Positions 16,783 through 24,124 of a DNA stretch of 33,189 nt are shown piece by piece. Each line of letters begins with the position of its first letter. The first letter of the stretch is position 1. Both the position numbers and the translations under genes were made by a program. The notes under the pieces were generated by a model. The model had not been told where the DNA came from and ran no database searches. It was given only the letters and a program-made list of their open reading frames with translations. Source of the DNA: an uncultured Prevotella sp. (GTDB lineage: Bacteria > Bacteroidota > Bacteroidia > Bacteroidales > Bacteroidaceae); NCBI GenBank assembly GCA_900539625.1, contig UQCW01000026.1:1-33189 (forward strand), written 5' to 3'.

Positions 16783-17874
16783 ATGTACAAGACAAAAGAC
16801 TATCTACACAACGGGGTGCTATACCTCAACAACATCATCCGCCCGCACCACAAGCAACTGAGCACGCTGATGATTTACTCCACCACCAAGTGCCAATCGC
16901 GCTGCAAACATTGCTCTATATGGCAAAAACCAGAAGACCATCTGTCCTTCGAGAATATAAAAGACATTATGGCAAGCCGATGCATCACAAAAAACACGGT
17001 GGTTGGTTTGGAAGGTGGAGAGTTTCTACTGCATCCCGATGCGAATGCCATCATGGAGTGGTTTAGAGACAACCACCCCAACTATACACTTCTATCCAAT
17101 TGCCTTGCGCCTCAAAAACTCATTGAAGCGGTTCGACGCTATCATCCGAAGCATCTATACGTTTCGCTTGATGGCGACAAGGAAACATACAAGTTCATGA
17201 GAGGCTGCAACGGACACGACCATGTGATTAAAGTGCTTGAAACCTTGAAAAAGGAGGTGCCTATATCTCTAATGTTTTGCCTCTCCCCATGGAACACCTT
17301 TAAGGACATGGATTATGTGATTGGCATTGCAAAAAAATACGACATAGACGTGCGCATCGGCATCTATGGAACGATGGACTTCTTTGACACCACATCCGAT
17401 TTGCTTTCTGCAGACATTGCTCATTACAATCAGAATATCCCGAAGAGCATTCACGACACAGAAGAAAACTTCGATTTTGTGGCCCTGTATAAGGAATGGA
17501 GAAACGGTCATCTGCGTTTGCGATGCCAAAGCATTTTCTGTGAACTGGTGATACACTCTAATGGCGATGTGCCGCTATGCCAAAATCTGGGCGTGATGCT
17601 TGGCAATATTCACGAGCATTCATTGGACGAGATTTTCAACTCCAAGGAGACTGCCAAAATGCAATGCCAATACTCTAAAAACTGCAATGCCTGCTGGATT
17701 AATTTCCATCGCAAGTACGACATTATCCTGCTGCGTAACCTCGAAAAGTTTTTACCCAAGAGGGTCATCGAATTGTTCTATGGCAAATACCAATGGACCA
17801 GCAACAGCAAAGAGACTTACCGAAGATACATCAACAACATCAGCCGCCAATGGAATACATCAAAAACATTATAG
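16783..17874 (+). CDS. Radical SAM enzyme with SPASM/Twitch-like C-terminus
   Basis: Cytoplasmic radical S-adenosylmethionine enzyme, 363 residues. The [4Fe-4S]-binding CX3CX2C is TTKCQSRCKHCSIW (Cys37, Cys41, Cys44), followed by a GGE-type motif (VGLEGGEFLLHPD) and LYVSLDGDKETYKFMRG. The C-terminal Cys cluster (LPLC-like DVPLCQNLG, then QCQYSKNCNACW) suggests an auxiliary Fe-S cluster of SPASM or Twitch type. I chose the ATG at 16783, 74 nt after the barrel stop; the longer frame from 16615 would overlap the barrel gene. Its last 25 bp overlap the next gene. Pairing with a Gfo/Idh/MocA oxidoreductase suggests a sugar or cyclitol modification, or peptide/cofactor maturation; the substrate is unknown. 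Confidence 0.9.
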   Translation: MYKTKDYLHNGVLYLNNIIRPHHKQLSTLMIYSTTKCQSRCKHCSIWQKPEDHLSFENIKDIMASRCITKNTVVGLEGGEFLLHPDANAIMEWFRDNHPNYTLLSNCLAPQKLIEAVRRYHPKHLYVSLDGDKETYKFMRGCNGHDHVIKVLETLKKEVPISLMFCLSPWNTFKDMDYVIGIAKKYDIDVRIGIYGTMDFFDTTSDLLSADIAHYNQNIPKSIHDTEENFDFVALYKEWRNGHLRLRCQSIFCELVIHSNGDVPLCQNLGVMLGNIHEHSLDEIFNSKETAKMQCQYSKNCNACWINFHRKYDIILLRNLEKFLPKRVIELFYGKYQWTSNSKETYRRYINNISRQWNTSKTL

Positions 17875-18893
17875 AGCGCTACAAGCACATTCGGAGCTTC
17901 CGAATGTTGCGCCAGAGCTATAAAAGCAAGTATGCTTTTGTGGGGATTGGGAATCACAGCACCAACAATCTCTACCCCGTGATCAACTATCTGCATATCC
18001 CTTTGAAATACATCTGCTGCAAATCTCCCGGCAAGCTCCACATGATTGAAGAAGCCTTTCCTCATGTCCGTGCCACCACGTCGTTGGATGAAATATTGGC
18101 AGACGATGAGGTCAAGGGCGTGTTCGTGTCGGTTTCGCCAGAGGCGCATTTCTCCATTGCATCAAAGGTTTTAGAAAATGGAAAAGCGTTGTTTATTGAG
18201 AAGCCGCCATGCCTGAGCACCGCTGAACTGAAACAGTTGACAGAATTGCAGAAGCGGGCAAAAGTGTTAGCGGTCGTTGATCTGCAGAAACGCTTTGCGC
18301 CCGCAATACAAATATTGAAGAAGGAATTGCAGAGATGCAAAGGCACAAAGACCTACAATCTGAAATACCTGACCGGTGCATACCCCGAGGGAGATTCTCT
18401 GTTCGACCTCTTCATCCATCCGTTAGACTGTGTCACCTGTCTGTTTGGGAAATCGGAAGTCAGAGGCATGGAATCCATCAACGGACAGACTCTAATGTTG
18501 ATGCTCAAACATGCTGACGCCACAGGAATTCTTGAACTTTCCACGGGCTATACATGGTCTGATGCACAAGAGAGCATGACCATTAATACCGACAAAGGTG
18601 TGTACACACTGGAGCAATTGGACAGCCTTAACTTCCGCCAAAAGCCACATTGTTTTTGTGGAATACCTCTGGAAAAGGTTTTTACACATAAAAAGGTGAC
18701 GACTGAATTGTTTGGCAGGAATAGATTCCTACCTTTGATGCCCAACAACCAGATTTTCATACAAGGATATTACGGCGCTATAAAGAGTTTTGCAGATGCT
18801 GTTGAAGGGAATGGGGCCTCGGCCGTCCAATCCTTAGAAGCATTTATGGAAACCTACTCTTTGATGGACGCTATTCGTTCATTTAATAAGTAG
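17850..18893 (+). CDS. Gfo/Idh/MocA-family NAD(P)-dependent oxidoreductase
   Basis: 347-residue dehydrogenase of the glucose-fructose oxidoreductase / inositol dehydrogenase / MocA family. The N-terminal Rossmann fold begins KYAFVGIGNHSTNNLYPV, a variant of the usual GxGxxG. The EKP signature is FIEKPPCLS, and the catalytic-type His lies in DLFIHPLDCV. I chose the start at MEYIKNIIERY (17850); it overlaps the radical SAM gene by 25 bp, so the two are translationally linked and likely work in one pathway. The usual substrates are sugars, cyclitols and biliverdin. The stop codon (18891-18893) lies inside the left arm of the repeat element at 18888-19077. Confidence 0.9.
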   Translation: MEYIKNIIERYKHIRSFRMLRQSYKSKYAFVGIGNHSTNNLYPVINYLHIPLKYICCKSPGKLHMIEEAFPHVRATTSLDEILADDEVKGVFVSVSPEAHFSIASKVLENGKALFIEKPPCLSTAELKQLTELQKRAKVLAVVDLQKRFAPAIQILKKELQRCKGTKTYNLKYLTGAYPEGDSLFDLFIHPLDCVTCLFGKSEVRGMESINGQTLMLMLKHADATGILELSTGYTWSDAQESMTINTDKGVYTLEQLDSLNFRQKPHCFCGIPLEKVFTHKKVTTELFGRNRFLPLMPNNQIFIQGYYGAIKSFADAVEGNGASAVQSLEAFMETYSLMDAIRSFNK

Positions 18894-19077
18894 GTGTTCA
18901 AAATTAGTTTATACTATCCATGTAGGAATAAGCCAGTTTAATATTGCCTTGCCGCATTCTTTTGCCCCTACAACTGTCTTTCATCAGTCACGTAGCCCGC
19001 TACGCTCCTTCTTCAAGACAGCTGTAGGAACAAAATAATACGACAATTCAATATAAACTAATTCTGAACACCTACTT
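18888..19077. repeat. 190-bp nested inverted-repeat element (copy 2)
   Basis: Terminal inverted repeats of 26 bp (18888-18913 and 19052-19077) match at 25 positions. An inner pair (TTTTGCCCCTACAACTGTCTT from 18960 and its partner ending near 19034) brackets a core on the minus strand, 18978-19008, with CGTAGC-GG-GCTACG then TGACTGATGA. That core equals the one in copy 1, with paired A-T to G-C changes in the stem. The left arm provides the stop codon of the upstream gene. Confidence 0.8.
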
Positions 19078-19120
19078 AATGGTGAAAGAAAAAGTTGAGC
19101 AATTACTTAAAATCAAACTT

Positions 19121-19636
19121 ATGAGAATACATTTATTGAGATTTATTATACTGGGAACCACAGCACTAACAGCTTGTTCATCCGACCAAATCATCATGGA
19201 ATCGGTGACGTTAAGCGACTTGGCAAACACGGGTTGCGAGACCACATATTCGGCAAAAGAAAGCCGTCCTGAGTTTTACGCAAAAGAGAAGAGGAAGTCT
19301 CCCAAGATGACAATATCTGTGGGTGGCTATGGTGTGGCCACATTCCACTTGACCAACCTGGAATACGACTGTATAACGGAAAAAATCGATGCCAAGCTCG
19401 ACCCGCAGGGAAATACAATAAAGATAGTGATTGCTCCTTATAAGAAAGATCCAACGTTGGAAGCCGATTGCTACTGCAGATATAATGTCGGCTTCAAACT
19501 TTCCAATCTCACGTCAGGCACATACCATCTGAAGGTATATTTCGCCGATTACTATGGTAAGTATGAGATTCTTTCTCCTGTCTACGATGGCATAATTGCT
19601 TTCAAGCCTAACGAAACATTGGAGTTTGATTTGTAG
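19121..19636 (+). CDS. Predicted lipoprotein of unknown function
   Basis: 171-residue exported protein with a lipoprotein signal peptide: MRIHLLRFIILGTTALTAC, lipobox LTAC with Cys19, then SSDQ. The body is beta-rich, with VGGYGVATFHLTNLEYDC, KIVIAPYKKDP, a CYCRYNVGFKLSNLTSGTY segment and YHLKVYFADYYGKY, which reads like an Ig-like or small beta-sandwich domain found in Bacteroidetes lipoproteins. I do not recognise a named family. I chose the ATG at 19121 because it gives a clean signal peptide; the frame opening at 19079 begins just outside the repeat element. It probably anchors in the inner or outer membrane facing the periplasm. Confidence 0.75.
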   Translation: MRIHLLRFIILGTTALTACSSDQIIMESVTLSDLANTGCETTYSAKESRPEFYAKEKRKSPKMTISVGGYGVATFHLTNLEYDCITEKIDAKLDPQGNTIKIVIAPYKKDPTLEADCYCRYNVGFKLSNLTSGTYHLKVYFADYYGKYEILSPVYDGIIAFKPNETLEFDL

Positions 19637-19778
19637 GCAAACCAACTAAAAGATGTTGCATGAAGCGATTTAGTTCCTCACGCAAAGTCTCAGAGTTATT
19701 GCTTGTTGTGGCATCAACATTACCATTGATTGTGCCACCTTCCACGTACACATTGACTACCTTCTTTTGCCGCCAATC
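19611..19778 (-). pseudogene. Possible gene remnant in the intergenic region
   Basis: A 56-codon open stretch on the minus strand reads VVNVYVEGGTINGNVDATT, then NNSETLREELNRFMQHLLVG, with protein-like composition (beta segment then amphipathic helix). It has no start codon, begins after TGA and ends at TAG inside the 3' end of the lipoprotein gene. I do not recognise a family. Probably a fragment; chance cannot be excluded. Confidence 0.2.
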
Positions 19779-19849
19779 TCACCATTCAACCATAACTGAT
19801 CAGAAAGCTGATGTCAACTGCAGACTGTCAAAAACTTAGCAATAATCCA

Positions 19850-19949
19850 AAGTCATCGACCTTCGGCCGACGGTAATGCTACTCGCGGCCGACGGTAGCA
19901 TTACTCGCGGCCGAAGGTAGCGCTACTCGCGGCCGCAGGTCGATGACTT
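19850..19949. repeat. Four 22-bp tandem units inside a 13-bp inverted repeat
   Basis: AAGTCATCGACCT (19850-19862) and AGGTCGATGACTT (19937-19949) are perfect inverted copies. Between them, a 22-bp unit with constant GGCCG(A/C)(C/A)GGT repeats four times (19859, 19881, 19903, 19925). The variable parts are GTAATGCTAC (19873-19882), its exact reverse complement GTAGCATTAC (19895-19904), and the self-palindrome GTAGCGCTAC (19917-19926). GC-rich in an otherwise AT-rich gap; strongly cruciform- or hairpin-forming. Confidence 0.85.
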
Positions 19950-20168
19950 GCAATAAGCGCAAGGATGTTCGACTAAAGGCTTTGTCTGAATGGATGCGCT
20001 CACGAGACTGGGCCGTCAAACTGATGCCAGAGATGGTCTTATGGGTAGAATGTTCAAAATACAGAAAAAATCAAGGGTGTTCAAAATTGAAATATCAATG
20101 GTTAGCAGTAGCACACTCGCAGCGGAGATTTGCACTGACTCGCACAATCGTCTGTTGCGGCGCCAGCA

Positions 20169-20198
20169 TGGTAGCTCACTTTGCTCGCAAAGTGAGCT
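20169..20198. repeat. 30-bp near-perfect palindrome
   Basis: GTAGCTCACTTTGC, two bases, then GCAAAGTGAGCTAC: 14-bp perfect arms. Flanks (GTCTGTTGCGGCGCC and GCTTCGCCTCAGAC) extend imperfect pairing. Not followed by a T run, so not an ordinary terminator. It may be the core of another hairpin element with an arm near 20078. Confidence 0.75.
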
Positions 20199-20419
20199 AC
20201 AGTGCTTCGCCTCAGACCTCCGCCAAATGTCCGCGCGGTGCGCTGATGAAATATTTCGAAGGTAAGTGATGGTGGGAAAGAATATAGCCAATCCATTGTC
20301 CAGCCTTTGGCAGACTCTGTGAGTTAAACGAGGGTGGGGTCCATTGTTTGAGAAACAAGCCCAAGAGAATTGACGAAGGTTTTAACATAAAACATAAAAT
20401 ATTCAGACTGACAGAATAT

Positions 20420-21613
20420 TTAGTATCCACCCTTATGTCGTTGGGGCTTGAAACAGTTTATGAGCAAGGAAGCCACGGTAAAGGCAATTCCTACCCCCAC
20501 CACACCTGTCCACCCGTAATGCTGCCAAGACAGACCGGAAACGAATGTACCGGCAGAACCACCCAAAAAGTAAATGGTCATATAAACGGTATTGATACGA
20601 TTGATGGCAGATGCGTCAAGGGCGACTACGCTGGTCTGATTCGACAAATGGATGCACTGCATACCGGCATCAATCAGCAAGATAGCAATTATTATCCACG
20701 AATAGCTATCATTCCCCAAAAATGCCAGTATCCATGCAGCCAACACTACGCATCCTCCAGCAATAGAGAAGAATCTCGCACCGTACTTTTGGACGTAGCC
20801 GCTGATAAAAACCACCGTGGATGCACCTGCCAGTCCACACAAACCGAGTGCTCCGATAATGTCGTCGCTAGCAAAAAAAGGTTCCTGTTTCATCCGAAAA
20901 GCAAGGCAACTCCACAATGCGAAGAACGAGCCATAAGCCAATGCCGCCCTCAGCGATGCGATACGCAAGTACGGGTATTGGAAGAGCAGGCGCAACAAAG
21001 ATTTCATCAGCCCTGCATAACTTTCTCGAGAACAGGTAGACAGCGCGGGGAGCATCTTGTGAATCATCAGGAAGCATCCGAGCATAAACAAGCAAGCAAC
21101 AAAATAGACGGAACGCCATCCCCATACGTCAGCCAGAAAGCCACTGAATACCCGTGAACCAAGAATGCCGATGAGCAGGCAAGATTGTATAGTCCCTACG
21201 TTGCGCACCTTGTGCGCAGGGGGTGAATAGTAAGATACTAACGGAATGAAAAATTGCGGCATAACCGAAGATACGCCGGCAAGCAATGATGCGCCCCACA
21301 CCCAATAGATGTTCGGGGCAAGGGCTATGGCAAGCAAGGCGCACGAAGATATGATATAATTGGTCAATATCAGCTTCTTTCGTGAGACCAAATCACCAAG
21401 CGGGATGACAAACACAAGTCCGGTCACATAGCCTATCTGTGTCAATGTCGCTACCATGCTAGCAGAAAAGTCGTTTACCGCGAAATCTTTTGCCATGCTA
21501 CCCAACAAAGGTTGGTTGTAGTAGCAGTTGGCAACGGAAAGTCCGGTAGCAACTGCCATCAGAGCCAGCAGAGGTACTGGAATGCCTTGGTTCTCTCTTA
21601 ATTCATACTTCAT
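20420..21613 (-). CDS. MFS efflux transporter
   Basis: Twelve-helix major facilitator protein, 397 residues. The N-terminal part has ATGLSVANCYYNQPLLGSMA and IPLGDLVSRKKLIL, the loop 2-3 MFS motif (G-D-x-x-x-R-K). The helix 5 region (VGTIQSCLLIGILGSRVFSG) resembles the antiporter motif C of drug exporters. Similar to YfnB/AraJ-like pumps for sugars or drugs; substrate unknown. It begins 13 nt after the SMR gene, and a Crp/Fnr-type regulator is divergent just upstream of both, so the three are likely one efflux-regulation unit. Confidence 0.9.
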   Translation of the reverse strand: MKYELRENQGIPVPLLALMAVATGLSVANCYYNQPLLGSMAKDFAVNDFSASMVATLTQIGYVTGLVFVIPLGDLVSRKKLILTNYIISSCALLAIALAPNIYWVWGASLLAGVSSVMPQFFIPLVSYYSPPAHKVRNVGTIQSCLLIGILGSRVFSGFLADVWGWRSVYFVACLFMLGCFLMIHKMLPALSTCSRESYAGLMKSLLRLLFQYPYLRIASLRAALAYGSFFALWSCLAFRMKQEPFFASDDIIGALGLCGLAGASTVVFISGYVQKYGARFFSIAGGCVVLAAWILAFLGNDSYSWIIIAILLIDAGMQCIHLSNQTSVVALDASAINRINTVYMTIYFLGGSAGTFVSGLSWQHYGWTGVVGVGIAFTVASLLINCFKPQRHKGGY

Positions 21614-21626
21614 TTGTCGTCTCCTT

Positions 21627-21953
21627 TCAGTATGACACGACTTTCAATCCTATCAAGGATGCAATGAGCGTGAAGAGGAAGAAAAGCCGGATGGGAGTGG
21701 CAGGTTCCTTGAAAACGAATATACCAATCAAAACCGTACCAACCGCTCCGATTCCCGTCCAAATGGCGTACGCAGTTCCCAAAGGCAAAGTCTGTACCGC
21801 TTTGGCAAGCAAAGCCATGCTCAGTATGGTAGAGGCAAGGAACCCGATTCCCCACAAATAAAACTCAACTCCTGATGCCGCTCTCGCTTTCCCTAAACAG
21901 AATGTGAGGCTCACCTCAAACAATCCTGCAAATAATAAGATTATCCAATTCAT
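21627..21953 (-). CDS. SMR-family small multidrug/guanidinium exporter (SugE/Gdx-like)
   Basis: 108-residue, four-helix inner-membrane exporter. The essential membrane Glu is Glu13 (LLFAGLFEVSLTF), and GTAYAIWTGIGAVGTVLIG in helix 3 matches the SugE/Gdx subgroup of SMR proteins, many of which export guanidinium rather than bulky drugs. Works as a dual-topology dimer coupled to proton entry. It is first in a two-gene operon with the MFS pump, and divergent from the Crp/Fnr-type regulator. A TATTTTTG box lies 26 nt upstream. No guanidine riboswitch is obvious in the short leader. Confidence 0.92.
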   Translation of the reverse strand: MNWIILLFAGLFEVSLTFCLGKARAASGVEFYLWGIGFLASTILSMALLAKAVQTLPLGTAYAIWTGIGAVGTVLIGIFVFKEPATPIRLFFLFTLIASLIGLKVVSY

Positions 21954-21978
21954 ACCTATGATTTATTAAATTCGGGCG

Positions 21979-21986
21979 CAAAAATA
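21979..21986 (-). promoter_or_regulatory. -7 box for the SMR-MFS operon
   Basis: TATTTTTG on the minus strand fits TAnnTTTG and lies 26 nt before the SMR ATG. No TTTG was seen at the usual spacing upstream, so a regulator may be needed. Confidence 0.4.
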
Positions 21987-22008
21987 AAGAAACAATCCCC
22001 AATAGCTT

Positions 22009-22052
22009 TTTGCATTTGGCAAAAACAGACTTTTCATTTGACAAAAAACATC
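22009..22052. promoter_or_regulatory. Two imperfect 22-bp direct repeats between divergent promoters
   Basis: TTTGCATTTGGCAAAAACAGAC (22009-22030, split by me as TTTGCATTTGG + CAAAAACAGAC) is followed immediately by TTTTCATTTGACAAAAAACATC with 17 of 22 positions the same. They lie between the SMR-operon -7 box and the regulator's -7 box. Position suggests tandem operators, perhaps for the adjacent Crp/Fnr-type regulator. Confidence 0.4.
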
Positions 22053-22082
22053 TGTTTATTCTCGTTTCCGTATGCTATTTTA

Positions 22083-22090
22083 TAAATTTG
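22083..22090 (+). promoter_or_regulatory. -7 box for the Crp/Fnr-type regulator
   Basis: TAAATTTG, a perfect TAnnTTTG followed by CA, lies 24 nt before the ATG at 22114. The -33 element is not a clear match. Confidence 0.5.
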
Positions 22091-22113
22091 CACACTAACA
22101 ACAGCAATGAACT

Positions 22114-22683
22114 ATGGATATAAAGGAAATCATCAACCAAAGATATGCCATGCCGGACGCATCTTTGGACAGGTTGCAACAATGCCTGACGGAAGTCTCA
22201 TATCCCAAAGGATTCCGAGTATTGGAATGCGGCAAGGTGGAGAAAGACATCTTTTTCATTAAACAAGGCATTGTCCGTGCCTATACTTCGGTGGATGGGA
22301 AAGAAATTACTTTTTGGGTCGGCAAAGAGGGAGCGACCCTTGTTTCTATGAAAGGCTATGTAAATGACGAGCCAGGATATGAAACAATGGAGTTGATGGA
22401 AGATTCCATCTTATATGTATTGAAAAGAAAAAAAATGAAAGAGTTGTTTTCCGAAGACTTGCACATCGCCAATTGGGGACGGCGTTATGCGGAGATGGAG
22501 CTACTTGCCACTGAGGAACGGCTGATTTCTATGTTGTCCGCTATCGCTTCGGAACGGTATAAGGAGCTATTGGAGAAAGAACCAGATTTGTTACAGCGAT
22601 TGCCGCTGGGAAGTATCGCCACCTATTTAGGCGTAACGCAGGCAAGTCTGAGCCGGATTAGGGCAAAAATCACACAACCGTAA
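22114..22683 (+). CDS. Crp/Fnr-family transcriptional regulator
   Basis: 189 residues. The N-terminal half is a cyclic-nucleotide-binding-type beta roll (ISFPKGFRVLECGKVEKDIFF-like segment, FIKQGIVRAYTSVDGKEITFW, LVSMKGYV). The C-terminal helix-turn-helix is shortened and of the Bacteroidetes type, LGSIATYLGVTQASLSRIRAKI. No FNR-type N-terminal Cys cluster is seen, so not an Fe-S sensor. Divergent from the SMR and MFS pumps across 160 bp that holds two direct repeats, so it probably controls those pumps in response to an unknown ligand. Confidence 0.9.
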   Translation: MDIKEIINQRYAMPDASLDRLQQCLTEVSYPKGFRVLECGKVEKDIFFIKQGIVRAYTSVDGKEITFWVGKEGATLVSMKGYVNDEPGYETMELMEDSILYVLKRKKMKELFSEDLHIANWGRRYAEMELLATEERLISMLSAIASERYKELLEKEPDLLQRLPLGSIATYLGVTQASLSRIRAKITQP

Positions 22684-22876
22684 TACTGGTCGATAAACTC
22701 CGGGAACAAACCTGCTGTAAATTGGGACTTTTTTCCAACTGCTGGGGATGAAATACATATTTGTCCACAATAGACACGAACAAATTCTGCTTGAACGGGA
22801 TATAATACACCTATCCGGCTTTTGACAGGTCGCAGGCTTTGGGTATTTCCACCTGGGTTGCTTTCTCATAATTCAT
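22670..22876 (-). pseudogene. Unidentified gene fragment with one internal TAG
   Basis: Minus-strand frame reading MNYEKATQVEIPKACDLSKAG, a TAG (22811-22813), then VYYIPFKQNLFVSIVDKYVF and HPQQLEKSPNLQQVC, ending at TGA that overlaps the regulator's last codons. The composition is protein-like before and after the stop. I do not recognise the family. Reads as a decayed or truncated gene. Confidence 0.35.
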
Positions 22877-23209
22877 TTTGGTGATTGGTGGAGTTTACTA
22901 AATCTCCCGTGATAACACCTTTTATCATAGTTGATGATTACTGACGCATAGATAATACTTTTCCTTTGCCAAATCAAAGACTATACTTTGATTTTTTAAA
23001 ATCAAGGCGATTTGTTTGATTCGAGTAGTCAAAAAAAAGCTATCCTTCTAAAGAGTAGCTTTCATTATACCAGTCAAGGAAAAACTTTGATTTGTAAAAA
23101 TCAAACATAAGTAGGTGGTCAGAATTAGTTTATCCCAACATGAATAGTATAAACTAATTTTGAACACCTACTTACCATTACTTATTGGCGAGGACTTCCT
23201 GAGTGTTAT
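22684..23209. other. AT-rich gap with hairpins and a repeat element
   Basis: Apart from the fragment above, no gene. Contains AAATCAAAG-ACTATA-CTTTGATTT (22971-22994), an AAAGCTA...TAGCTTT hairpin (23036-23062), TTTGATTT-GTAA-AAATCAAA near 23085-23104, and the 65-bp inverted-repeat element at 23109-23173. The repeated TTTGATTT/AAATCAAA words may be protein-binding dyads; no function can be stated. Confidence 0.5.
23109..23173. repeat. 65-bp inverted-repeat element (short relative)
   Basis: Arms of 25 bp (23109-23133 and 23149-23173) match at 23 positions around a 15-nt loop. Arm sequence AAGTAGGTG(G/T)TCA(G/A)AATTAGTTTAT is the same as in the 190-bp element at 18888-19077, but the inner pair and core are absent. 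Looks like a deletion derivative or hairpin-only form. It lies 36 bp past the GT2 stop codon. Confidence 0.8.
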
Positions 23210-24124
23210 TCAGTCTTCCTCCAACGACAGATAATAGAGCAGGCGGTAGAGATTGTAGACGCTGACAGAGGGATGCTTGCCACGCAAACTCTTGCGCATC
23301 ATTTTGCCAAAGCGCTTGAAGAAGAGGAGGAGCGGACGCCTCATGTTCCAACGATCGATCTTGGCGGAATAGTGCGTGATGAGCGAATAGCCGTCCATCA
23401 GGTCGCGCATCCTGAACAAGGTTTGCATGGCTTCCTCGGTCTTATACATGAAGTTGCCGTTGTCCTCGAAATCGTCGATTTCCACTGGGTTGTCAATGTG
23501 GTGTACTGGTATATGGGCGGCCGTCAGAGATTTGCCAAACAAAACGTCTTCATAACCATAGGTGCGGATGCGGCCATCGAAAGGATGATTGAGCAAGGTC
23601 TGTTTGCTGACCATAAAATTACAGGTGCGGAAACTCTGGTAGGGCTGCGCCAAACGGTTTTCAACGGAGAATTTGGGCAGGCACCGTTTCTCATAGCGGT
23701 AGCGGAGATTGCCGTGGAAGCGTTTGCCGAAAGGCGGCAAGGAGACACCGCCGTAAACCACCTCGTGCCGCTCATCACATTGCAGATAGTTCTGCAGGAA
23801 ATGAGAGTCGGGGATGTTTACGTCGCAATCCAGAAACACCAGCCATTCGTAACGCGCATTCCGCGCCAGCACATTGCGGATTTCCGCCCGCCCCACGTTG
23901 TGGTCCATCTCCAGCAAGCGGCAATGCGGCAGGGCGTTGATTTCGCGATTGGCCTCAACACATCCCACGCGCGACGATTTGTCGTCGGCCACGATGATTT
24001 CGAAGTTGAAAGCGTCATGGCGCGGAGATTGGGTTGCAGCGGCCAAATCATGCAACGTCTTTACGAGCGGGGCGCAAAAGCGGTTGAAACAGGGGATTAA
24101 TATGGATATATTTCTTTCTGCCAT
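23210..24124 (-). CDS. Family 2 glycosyltransferase
   Basis: GT-A-fold inverting glycosyltransferase, 304 residues, cytoplasmic. N-terminal ISILIPCFNR, the nucleotide-binding FEIIVADDKSS, NVGRAEIRNVLARNA and the metal-binding DCD (WLVFLDCDVNIPD, Asp99 and Asp101). Later FNPFDGRIRTYGYEDVLFG-like acceptor motif (the GYED) marks the catalytic base area. Probably acts in surface polysaccharide or glycolipid assembly; sugar unknown. Stands alone between a repeat element and the YolD gene. Confidence 0.9.
   Translation of the reverse strand: MAERNISILIPCFNRFCAPLVKTLHDLAAATQSPRHDAFNFEIIVADDKSSRVGCVEANREINALPHCRLLEMDHNVGRAEIRNVLARNARYEWLVFLDCDVNIPDSHFLQNYLQCDERHEVVYGGVSLPPFGKRFHGNLRYRYEKRCLPKFSVENRLAQPYQSFRTCNFMVSKQTLLNHPFDGRIRTYGYEDVLFGKSLTAAHIPVHHIDNPVEIDDFEDNGNFMYKTEEAMQTLFRMRDLMDGYSLITHYSAKIDRWNMRRPLLLFFKRFGKMMRKSLRGKHPSVSVYNLYRLLYYLSLEED

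Larger units (their letters stand above)
19637..20419. other. Gene-free stretch rich in palindromes
   Basis: No gene is supported. It contains the gene remnant on the minus strand, the 4 x 22-bp nested palindrome (19850-19949), two copies of TGTTCAAAAT (20051-20060, 20079-20088) with the second as GGTGTTCAAAATT, matching the repeat-element arms, and a 14-bp-arm palindrome at 20169-20198. Short frames over 19943-20296 follow the palindromes on both strands and are not real genes. Confidence 0.6.

Noticed and set aside
19943..20296. Several 64-108-codon frames on both strands
   Set aside because: They mirror one another across the palindromes and show no family features.
23273..24100. 275-codon plus-strand frame opposite the GT2 gene
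   Set aside because: Antisense shadow; the minus strand encodes clear GT2 motifs (DDKSS, DCD).
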